Shown in pieces: positions 21,695-27,742 of a stretch of DNA of 34,026 nt. Numbering within the stretch: position 1 is the first letter of the stretch; the number at the start of each line of letters is the position of its first letter. Position numbers and translations under genes: made by a program. The stretch is from IMG/VR virus record IMGVR_UViG_3300014050_000079, positions 1 to 34,026 of that record; one strand, 5' to 3'. The DNA comes from a virus. Under the pieces are notes generated by a model. The model made no database searches, was not told where the DNA came from, and saw only the letters and a list, made by a program, of their open reading frames with translations.

Positions 21695-22506
21695 GTTAAT
21701 CTTAAATATTCCCAAGTTGTTGATGCACGCTTCATAAGACGTTTAACGTTTTCTGGATTCAACCGTTTTTGAACTTGTGGACGCAAATTTGCTAATAGCA
21801 CTTCTACAAATTCTTGTGGAGTGTTTCCTATAAGTTTGTTCCATTCTTCTACGGTTTCAGTAGCAAGTAACTTGTTGTATATATCACTCATCGCTTGTTG
21901 GTAATAAGCATTAAGCTCTAATGGATCGTTGATGTACTTGTCACGATCTTTTGTTTTCTTCGCTTCTTTTTCTGATATTTTTTGTTTTGCTCTTGCAACA
22001 AGATATTCTGGATTTATTCTGCGATAATCAAGTGTGTGCGTAAATTCATGTACAAAGGAAGAACGATATCTTGAATCGTTCAAAATGTTGATTAGGTTTT
22101 TAGCAAACCAACGATTGTATGTTTTTACGTTTTCTTTAACAGAAGATGGAGCATCAAAGAACAACGAAACATAAACGCTTTTAAGTTGATCGCCTTCAAT
22201 TTTTCTTCCAGCTTTTGCTTTAATGGTTTTTTTCACTCCTTCGATATCGTAATCAAAGAATAACACACGCATGTTTTCAGTTTCTGGCATCGATATTATG
22301 GAATGCAACTTAATTCCATACAACCGATTTTCGTTGTCTTTCATAAATTTTTTATCGAAGTTTTTAGGGTCTTGATTTAGGTTTTCAACAAAGCTTATAA
22401 TACTTTCAAAGACTTCGTTAGCTTTGTGAAGCTTTTCTACATCTTCTTCACTGGATTCAGCTAATCTTTGCAATATTTTCGCTTCGATGATATCCGATAA
22501 CTTCAT
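21691..22506 (-). CDS. HExxH metallopeptidase-like protein with N-terminal capsid-targeting-like tag
   Basis: A 271-residue protein. H153-E154-F-T-H157 (SFVHEFTHTLDYRR) is a zinc-protease motif, and PLELNAYYQQAMSDI downstream offers a third ligand glutamate as in gluzincins. The N-terminus MKLSDIIEAKIL fits the tag pattern with cleavage after IIE, which meets (I/L)-x-E. So this may be a packaged, injected peptidase acting on host proteins. The start overlaps the preceding gene's stop (ATGA). The rest is helical and charged; the family is not recognised. Confidence 0.7.
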   Translation of the reverse strand: MKLSDIIEAKILQRLAESSEEDVEKLHKANEVFESIISFVENLNQDPKNFDKKFMKDNENRLYGIKLHSIISMPETENMRVLFFDYDIEGVKKTIKAKAGRKIEGDQLKSVYVSLFFDAPSSVKENVKTYNRWFAKNLINILNDSRYRSSFVHEFTHTLDYRRINPEYLVARAKQKISEKEAKKTKDRDKYINDPLELNAYYQQAMSDIYNKLLATETVEEWNKLIGNTPQEFVEVLLANLRPQVQKRLNPENVKRLMKRASTTWEYLRLT

Positions 22507-23714
22507 GACTTTTTTGTTAGTTTGGATAGTTTCTCGAAAAGCTTGTCGAGAATGATAACGTCAATGTTGCTGCGATCATATTGATATGGAATATAAGTTT
22601 GTTCCGGTTCAAGAGGTTTGTGTTTTTTTATTTCTCTATCTTCACGGGGAAACTGATAAGCTTTCATGATTTGACCCATACCATTTCCATATGTTTCCTT
22701 TGTTTCCTTTTTATCAAGGTCTTTTGGAACATAATCTTCAAGTTCACGTTTTGGTTCTTTCTTTGCCATTTTAGTTTCCTTAGCCTCACCCAGAGAATAA
22801 CCGGGATTACCTTTCTTATAGATATTGATGTTGCCGGGAACATGCTTAACAGGATGTGCGATTACTCCTTGTCCACCAGCATGAAGTGGCACATCGTCAG
22901 GATTGTCCAAGTCTTTTACATAATCGTTTTGGCCGAACTCTTTTTTGATGTAATCAATAGGCTTTACAAGATGATTAAACACAGCGTCACGATTGGTGTG
23001 TCCTTTATCAACTTCAGTTGTTTCTTTCCAACGATTAAGCGTTTGATTACGTTTTTTGGTTAGGTTTAGTTGGTTACCCTCTGGTTCCATAGGATCGTAC
23101 ATACTGGCTTGCACACCAATGTCTCCCGGTTTCATGCTAAGAGTTCCTTCACCGGGAACATTAACCGGTCCATGACCAAACGGAACGCCACGCTTGCCTT
23201 CTCTTGGTGAAGGAAGCAAACGAGGCACATTATAGCGTTCTTCTTCTGGTTCTGTTCTGTCTGGGTCTTGATCGTCAGGAACGTGATCGATTGGTTCAGA
23301 CAAAGTGTTCATGGCAGGAAAGCCGGGTAAGTCTCGATAAAGAACTCGTGCTGGGTCTTCGTTCATAAAGTCCGGCGTATAAAAGTACGAAGGTTCGATA
23401 TCTTTGCTTTTAAGGAGCACTTCGTCTCTAACCATATCCTCTCCGGGCAATAAATGAGGGCGACTATCGTAAATTTCAGAACTTTCAAGGGATTCATATT
23501 CGGTGTCCTTTGGATCTCTTTGTGCGTCAATTGCAGGTCTTAAAGAAGGATTGGGAGGTAATCCTTCATCTGGGTCTTGTAGTCCCGGCCATACTTGGGA
23601 GTTAGCTAACTGATAACGGTTACCAAATCCATAAGGCCCACCTTGAAAAGTACCAGCACCAGAAAAGTCACCAGTATTTTCGTTGGTGAAAAGAATGTCG
23701 AAAAGTTTACGCAT
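22503..23714 (-). CDS. Large disordered hydrophilic protein with tag-like N-terminus
   Basis: A 403-residue protein rich in Pro, Asp, Glu, Lys and Gly with little predicted order (for example DEGLPPNPSLRPAID and KMAKKEPKREL). It starts MRKLFDILFTNENTG, like the tag (KLFDILF) but without the LFE site. The C-terminus is helical (DKLFEKLSKLTKKS). There is no ribosome binding site; the upstream sequence has AATACTTAT, seen before other genes. It could be a scaffold-like or internal head protein. Translation is coupled (ATGA) to the metallopeptidase-like gene. Confidence 0.55.
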   Translation of the reverse strand: MRKLFDILFTNENTGDFSGAGTFQGGPYGFGNRYQLANSQVWPGLQDPDEGLPPNPSLRPAIDAQRDPKDTEYESLESSEIYDSRPHLLPGEDMVRDEVLLKSKDIEPSYFYTPDFMNEDPARVLYRDLPGFPAMNTLSEPIDHVPDDQDPDRTEPEEERYNVPRLLPSPREGKRGVPFGHGPVNVPGEGTLSMKPGDIGVQASMYDPMEPEGNQLNLTKKRNQTLNRWKETTEVDKGHTNRDAVFNHLVKPIDYIKKEFGQNDYVKDLDNPDDVPLHAGGQGVIAHPVKHVPGNINIYKKGNPGYSLGEAKETKMAKKEPKRELEDYVPKDLDKKETKETYGNGMGQIMKAYQFPREDREIKKHKPLEPEQTYIPYQYDRSNIDVIILDKLFEKLSKLTKKS

Positions 23715-23725
23715 ATGGATAAGTA

Positions 23726-23965
23726 TTATTTAAATCTTTGGTGCTTGTAAGTTTTTATTACTCTGTTAAAATAGCTTCCAGCAGAAGACGCTGATATAAG
23801 TTCTTGATAAGTCTGTAAATCTACACCAGAATATTCGTATTCCGTACCGTTGTGGAAGATAACCAATAGAAGAGATAGAACAGTATCATATTTGCAATAT
23901 GATAAATTTGTACTTGACTTAAACACATGTGTAAGATATCTTTCGTTACCAACAAACGTTTCCAT
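23726..23965 (-). CDS. KTSC-domain protein
   Basis: A 79-residue protein whose C-terminal half, LLLVIFHNGTEYEYSGVDLQ then ASSAGSYFNRVIKTYKHQRF, is a KTSC domain (F-NG--Y-Y--V---Y--L--A-S-G-YFN--I---Y). The N-terminal 35 residues are extra. AGGA lies five bases before the ATG. The domain is common in phages and bacteria and its role is unclear; it is thought to bind nucleic acid or act in RNA processing. A 24-base part of the gene is repeated at 11642. Confidence 0.85.
   Translation of the reverse strand: METFVGNERYLTHVFKSSTNLSYCKYDTVLSLLLVIFHNGTEYEYSGVDLQTYQELISASSAGSYFNRVIKTYKHQRFK
23852..23875. repeat. 24-base repeat, copy 2 (other copy at 11642-11665)
   Basis: This copy lies within the KTSC gene and encodes SLLLVIFH on the minus strand. 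It matches the other copy at 23 of 24 bases, in the same orientation, about 12 kb away. Confidence 0.45.
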
Positions 23966-24006
23966 GTTATCCTATAGTTAGTTGAAAATGGAGTTGTGCT
24001 TTATAA

Positions 24007-24318
24007 ATGCGTAAAGGTTCCCTTTGTTACATTCGAAGTAAAAAGAATTCGTTGCAGTCATATGTTGTTTTGTATTCTGATATTGATGACGTACTTAACC
24101 AAAGAACAAAGAACAATAATTGGATGCCAAGTATATTAACAAGTGAGCTTTGCAAAGCTCCCAAGAGATCAACCATGAAATCAACAACAGAACCATTTAT
24201 CTTGCTTGATGAACTAAAAGACGAAAATGGTGGTTTTTATTACAAATGCTTGTATGGTGATATATTTGGTTGGATTATCGGAAGTAAAAAACAGTTTGAG
24301 TTAGTTGAAAAAGGATAA
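24007..24318 (+). CDS. Hypothetical protein
   Basis: A 103-residue protein, MRKGSLCYIRSKKNSLQSYV then a variable middle and a C-terminal KCLYGDIFGWIIGSK. The strand pattern suggests a small SH3-like fold, as in several small phage proteins. No family recognised. The next gene begins four bases after its stop. Confidence 0.5.
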   Translation: MRKGSLCYIRSKKNSLQSYVVLYSDIDDVLNQRTKNNNWMPSILTSELCKAPKRSTMKSTTEPFILLDELKDENGGFYYKCLYGDIFGWIIGSKKQFELVEKG

Positions 24319-24322
24319 TTAT

Positions 24323-24496
24323 ATGTCAAATGTACGAGCACTTGCTAGATTGATTGATCGCCTTGAAGAGTTCATGGAAGAGTATAAAACACTTTTAGAA
24401 GCCGATGAAATGTCAACTGTGGATGACACCATTTCAATCGTTGATCGTGTTAAAACAGAACTTGAGGACGAAGACGACGAAGACAACGAAGAGTAA
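24323..24496 (+). CDS. Small acidic helical protein
   Basis: A 57-residue protein from ATG 24323, with AAAGGA five bases upstream; the TTG at 24305 would lie inside the previous gene. RALARLIDRLEEFMEEYKTL is a predicted helix, and the tail is almost all acidic (ELEDEDDEDNEE). The function is unknown; very acidic small phage proteins can mimic DNA or bind host enzymes, which is speculation here. Confidence 0.55.
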   Translation: MSNVRALARLIDRLEEFMEEYKTLLEADEMSTVDDTISIVDRVKTELEDEDDEDNEE

Positions 24497-24497
24497 G

Positions 24498-25175
24498 CTA
24501 TGTTACTTTTCCTTTTAATATCGTATAATCACGACTAGTAGTTAATCGCATTTGTCTTCCAGTGCTTCCATTCAATACAGTTATTTTTTTCTTTGTCCAA
24601 CTGCATGTAGCCCAAAACTTTTTCCGCTTAAGCGTTTTAACACTTGCAACAAACGCTTGTGTTTTTTTGAACACAACCATATCACCAACATTGATGCTGT
24701 TGTAAAGTTGAGCAATATCTAAATCAACAAAGTGTCTTGGCAAATAAAACCATTCAATTGTTGGTAGCGATGTTGGCTCCCATATCTTGCCAAGTGTTTT
24801 TGTTTCTGGATCGTAGCTGTGATAGATTTTTACGCCAACAGCTCTTATCGACCAACGTTTACCTGTTTTGATTACATTTTCGGCTTCTTGATTGTTCCTA
24901 ATAAATCTATAGCCACCATTTGTAATAATCACAAACGAACACACTTCAACAACATATTGATCGATATCAAGTTGAGAGAAAAGCTTGTCTAGCGACAAAC
25001 CATATGTGCTTTCGATTGTATCGTGTTTATAAGATCGTGAATTTGCGTTCAAGGCTACAACCTTGCGCCACCAATCTCCTGCATCGATAACGTTGTTGCA
25101 AAGAATAAAAGCTTCGGCAAGCATTTTCACCTTGTAAAGCTTTCCAATATCTTTTAGTTGCAACTTCGAAGTCAT
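24498..25175 (-). CDS. Hypothetical protein
   Basis: A 225-residue protein from ATG 25175; an in-frame TTG at 25193 lies just inside the terminator hairpin and is less likely. Residues 1-100 are helical (KLQLKDIGKLYKVKMLAEAF) and the rest mostly strands, with a basic part (KTLKRKKFWATCSWTKKKIT) near the end that could bind nucleic acid. No family recognised. The start codon lies inside an 18-base palindrome. Confidence 0.55.
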   Translation of the reverse strand: MTSKLQLKDIGKLYKVKMLAEAFILCNNVIDAGDWWRKVVALNANSRSYKHDTIESTYGLSLDKLFSQLDIDQYVVEVCSFVIITNGGYRFIRNNQEAENVIKTGKRWSIRAVGVKIYHSYDPETKTLGKIWEPTSLPTIEWFYLPRHFVDLDIAQLYNSINVGDMVVFKKTQAFVASVKTLKRKKFWATCSWTKKKITVLNGSTGRQMRLTTSRDYTILKGKVT

Positions 25176-25189
25176 ACTTATAAGTATGA
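25172..25189. promoter_or_regulatory. 18-base perfect palindrome over a start codon
   Basis: TCATACTTATAAGTATGA reads the same on both strands and contains the ATG of the gene ending at 24498. No Shine-Dalgarno site precedes it. It shares ATACTTA/TAAGTAT with the palindrome at 1520 and may be a phage promoter or operator. Confidence 0.4.
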
Positions 25190-25193
25190 ACAA

Positions 25194-25230
25194 AGAAAAA
25201 AGGCAGGATGTATAACATCCTGCCTTTATT
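25194..25230 (-). terminator. Rho-independent terminator after the gene at 25263
   Basis: On the minus strand AGGCAGGATG-TTATA-CATCCTGCCT forms a ten-base-pair stem (25201-25225) followed by TTTTTCTTT. It lies just after the stop of the gene at 25263-25547 and just before the next promoter-like palindrome. Confidence 0.88.
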
Positions 25231-25262
25231 AGAGATTTTGATTGTTGTAATGTGATGTTATA

Positions 25263-25547
25263 TCATTCACCATCACGTTCTGAATAAAACTTGCTGAGTG
25301 TTTCGTAAAGCTTGCGAGCTTGAGCACCGTTAAGGGTGAAGTGAGCGGTACGACGAGAACGAGTTTTCGACCGTGAGATTGGTACAATTACTTCCATCGT
25401 CATAGCCTTCTTGCTAGCAGGTTGTTCAACGCTTACACCGATATCGGTTGAATTCGTTGGAGTGAAACGCAAAGCGTTGCGTGGGTTTGAGCCGGTGCCA
25501 ATGCGAGCGAGTGAATCGTATGATGAGTTGGTTGTTTCGTATGACAT
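25263..25547 (-). CDS. Small basic hypothetical protein, possibly abundant
   Basis: A 94-residue protein from ATG 25547; ATG 25565 is the alternative. ATMEVIVPISRSKTRSRRTAHF-type strands are followed by a helix (QARKLYETLSKFYSERD). It has its own strong terminator and tidy codon use (CGT, GCT, GGT), suggesting high expression, perhaps a small DNA-binding or virion protein. No family recognised. Confidence 0.6.
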   Translation of the reverse strand: MSYETTNSSYDSLARIGTGSNPRNALRFTPTNSTDIGVSVEQPASKKAMTMEVIVPISRSKTRSRRTAHFTLNGAQARKLYETLSKFYSERDGE

Positions 25548-25650
25548 AATGTTTCTACCTTTCATTTTTGCTACGGGATTGTTGTTTTGTTGCCGTAGCT
25601 CCTTTCGGTAGATTCAGTATGCCAGTTAAAAAACAATCTCTAAAAGTATT

Positions 25651-25833
25651 TCATTCGAATTCGTCATAGTCGTTTTCATCAGTGAAATCAGCGATATCCT
25701 CGTTAATTGTAGAATCGAGGGTTTGTTTGTTATTTACAGGAATTGCAATATACTTTGATTGATCGAAATGATCTCTTTTATAAGGATCTCTTTGTGGACG
25801 AAGACGCTTTTCTTTTTGATGACGAGAACTCAT
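25651..25833 (-). CDS. Small charged hypothetical protein
   Basis: A 60-residue protein with a basic N-terminal half (SSRHQKEKRLRPQRDPYKRD) and an acidic C-terminus (DFTDENDYDEFE). AAGG lies about ten bases before the ATG. It is the last gene of the run that begins with the zinc peptidase gene at 27661. The function is unknown. Confidence 0.5.
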   Translation of the reverse strand: MSSRHQKEKRLRPQRDPYKRDHFDQSKYIAIPVNNKQTLDSTINEDIADFTDENDYDEFE

Positions 25834-25840
25834 GAAAATA

Positions 25841-26251
25841 CTACCTTGACTTTTTTCTTTCTTTGTAAGAATTAACTGAAACTAAAGAAGGTTCTTCCAC
25901 AACATATGGAACAACTTCTTCTATAGAAGAAACCACAGAATCCTCACTAGTGAGGACAACTTGTGTTTCAACTTTTGGTTCTTCTACCGCAGCCATCACA
26001 ACTTGCACAGGTTCTTCAACAACTGGTGCAATGGCTTTTGCTGGCGTAGGAACAGGCTTTAAAAGCTCTTCAACGGATTTAACAATGGCTTCGCTCATAA
26101 CCCATTGACCGGAATTTAATAGGCTTTTAAACGCTTCTAAAGAAGTGATGTTATTAGCAAGCAACCATTTATCTAAAGGATAACGTTTGCGTGCAAGAAA
26201 GCTTTCGAAATCAGGAATATCAGACTTTATTGTTATTTTTCCACCGGGCAT
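25841..26251 (-). CDS. Hypothetical protein with helical N-terminal domain and Val/Glu/Pro-rich tail
   Basis: A 136-residue protein from ATG 26251, with GAGGAAA upstream. Residues 12-60 look like a compact helical domain (FESFLARKRYPLDKWLLANN, then a second helix); the rest is a Val/Glu/Pro-rich, probably flexible tail with repeats of VVEEPV and VEEPKV. The start overlaps the end of the preceding gene by 19 bases. No family recognised. Confidence 0.55.
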   Translation of the reverse strand: MPGGKITIKSDIPDFESFLARKRYPLDKWLLANNITSLEAFKSLLNSGQWVMSEAIVKSVEELLKPVPTPAKAIAPVVEEPVQVVMAAVEEPKVETQVVLTSEDSVVSSIEEVVPYVVEEPSLVSVNSYKERKKSR

Positions 26252-26514
26252 AATGTTGTTTCCTCTGTTGCACAAAGAGGAAGAATATCACCCAATACTT
26301 CATGAATGTCTTGCCGCATTACCAAGGTTGTGCATTCCTCTTCTGATAGCGGTTTACCAAGAGATTCAGACATATGTTGCATGAACTTATACATCCCAGA
26401 TAAAAGAATGTTTCTTGCTGTTGCATGATTCATTTTATATCCTAATGTTGTCATCTTTGCCGCAATGGTGCGATAGTCTTCACCTTCTTCGATAGTTATA
26501 TACTTCTGATTCAT
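26233..26514 (-). CDS. Small protein with sigma-region-4-like helix-turn-helix
   Basis: A 93-residue protein whose start overlaps the sigma factor stop (ATGA). DYRTIAAKMTTLGYKMNHAT then ARNILLSGMYKFM fits a helix-turn-helix with the spacing of sigma region 4 (T..EIA...G.....R.I...AL.K). Because the upstream sigma factor stops before its own region 4 helix-turn-helix, I infer that this protein supplies a separate region-4-like part, as gp33 complements gp55 in T4. It could also be an unrelated DNA-binding protein. Confidence 0.55.
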   Translation of the reverse strand: MNQKYITIEEGEDYRTIAAKMTTLGYKMNHATARNILLSGMYKFMQHMSESLGKPLSEEECTTLVMRQDIHEVLGDILPLCATEETTLCPVEK

Positions 26515-27239
26515 TTCTCACCTTCCTTCTTAAGAATTTGACTGCAATCAATACCATATCGTTCCAACAAAACACATTTCTCTCTTAATGACAATTTAGC
26601 AAACGCTTCTTTGGCAGCAATAAGAATACGCTTGTTGTCAACTGATGTTGACAACTCAACATCGTTGCTAGGAATTACATCTCGTAGTGTTCTATCCATG
26701 CTGGATGATAAAGGTTCATCAATTGATTGAACGTTCCATGACTTTGTTTTTACTGCCGCTGTAACAGAAGCAAACATCTTTTCTGTCATGTTAAGTTCTT
26801 CTAACATGTCTTTGCCAATGTCTTTAAACGCAATCGAACGTTCCTTTGCCAGATTAAACAACTTGTTTCTTGCTGTTCTGATATGGCTGGGAATATGAAG
26901 CATTGGTTCTTCATCCAAAAGATATGAGTTTACACTTTGTCGAATCCACCAAGTTGCATATGTTGAAAACTTAAACCCTAGTTCGGGTTTGAATCCATCA
27001 ATAGCATCAAACAAGCCAAGATGACCTTCTTGAAGCAAATCGTTTCTTAGTTCCTTATGACGTTGCTTTTTGCTATAAAACTTGTTGATAACAAACGTTA
27101 CAAGCTTTGCGTTTCGTTCAGCTAAATCATTGCGTAGCTTTACATCAGCTCTTAGAACTTTTCCATTTTCGTCTAGGATTTTTGTTTCTTGATAACGTTT
27201 GAATAATTCAATGTCTTCTTCGCTTTGATTTGTTTTCAT
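26511..27239 (-). CDS. Sigma-70-family factor lacking complete region 4
   Basis: A 242-residue sigma factor. Region 2 is clear: ELRNDLLQEGHLGLFDAIDG (about 64-82) and GFKFSTYATWWIRQSVNSYL (88-107), which bind core polymerase and melt the -10 element. Region 3 follows (HIPSHIRTARNKL). Region 4 begins with LSLREKCVLLERYGI at about 217 but ends within 12 residues, so the helix-turn-helix for the -35 box is missing. This resembles T4 gp55, a late sigma factor without region 4. It likely directs host polymerase to phage promoters with a -10-only signal. It is coupled (ATGA) to the genes on both sides. Confidence 0.9.
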   Translation of the reverse strand: MKTNQSEEDIELFKRYQETKILDENGKVLRADVKLRNDLAERNAKLVTFVINKFYSKKQRHKELRNDLLQEGHLGLFDAIDGFKPELGFKFSTYATWWIRQSVNSYLLDEEPMLHIPSHIRTARNKLFNLAKERSIAFKDIGKDMLEELNMTEKMFASVTAAVKTKSWNVQSIDEPLSSSMDRTLRDVIPSNDVELSTSVDNKRILIAAKEAFAKLSLREKCVLLERYGIDCSQILKKEGEK

Positions 27240-27661
27240 TGTTGATTCCTTTTCTTTGAACTGATTGATTCAATATAAGTTTTCAAACATTTTGCTTTAA
27301 GCACTTGGTATTTTGAGTCAAGTTCAATTCCAAGTTCTGCCGCAAGATTTTCTCCATAATGCCATGCCATAACTTCTTCCTCAAGATTTAAAATCTTGTT
27401 GGACAAGTTACGAGAATATGGTTGATTCAATGATGCAAACTTTTTTGCAAGCTTTTTGTTGTTAACAACTTTGTGATGCCCGATTTCGTGAAGCAAAATA
27501 TAAACTTGATTTTGCTTTGTTCGGTTGCTGTTAATTTCGATCAGTTGAGTTTCTACAGTGTAAGCGTCTTGGCAACCACGCTTGAAAACAACTTCAATGT
27601 TGTTGTTAACACAGTGTTGCTTTAATGTTGTTAGATAATTGTTCCAATCAGTATAACTCAT
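27236..27661 (-). CDS. HExxH metallopeptidase-like protein (ImmA/IrrE-like)
   Basis: A 141-residue protein with ILLHEIGHHKV (H58-E59-H62) after a strand TQLIEINSNR, and a third acidic ligand candidate in LNLEEEVMAWHYGENLAAEL. This order is typical of ImmA/IrrE-type small zinc peptidases, which cut repressors. No repressor gene is visible next to it; its stop overlaps the sigma factor start (ATGA), so it may affect gene control. There is no MKL tag. Confidence 0.75.
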   Translation of the reverse strand: MSYTDWNNYLTTLKQHCVNNNIEVVFKRGCQDAYTVETQLIEINSNRTKQNQVYILLHEIGHHKVVNNKKLAKKFASLNQPYSRNLSNKILNLEEEVMAWHYGENLAAELGIELDSKYQVLKAKCLKTYIESISSKKRNQQ

Positions 27662-27742
27662 ACTTTCATGCTAACACATTATATTCTCAAAAGCAAGTAT
27701 TTAAGGTTAGCCTATTTACTTAATATCAAAAGGTTGTAACTA

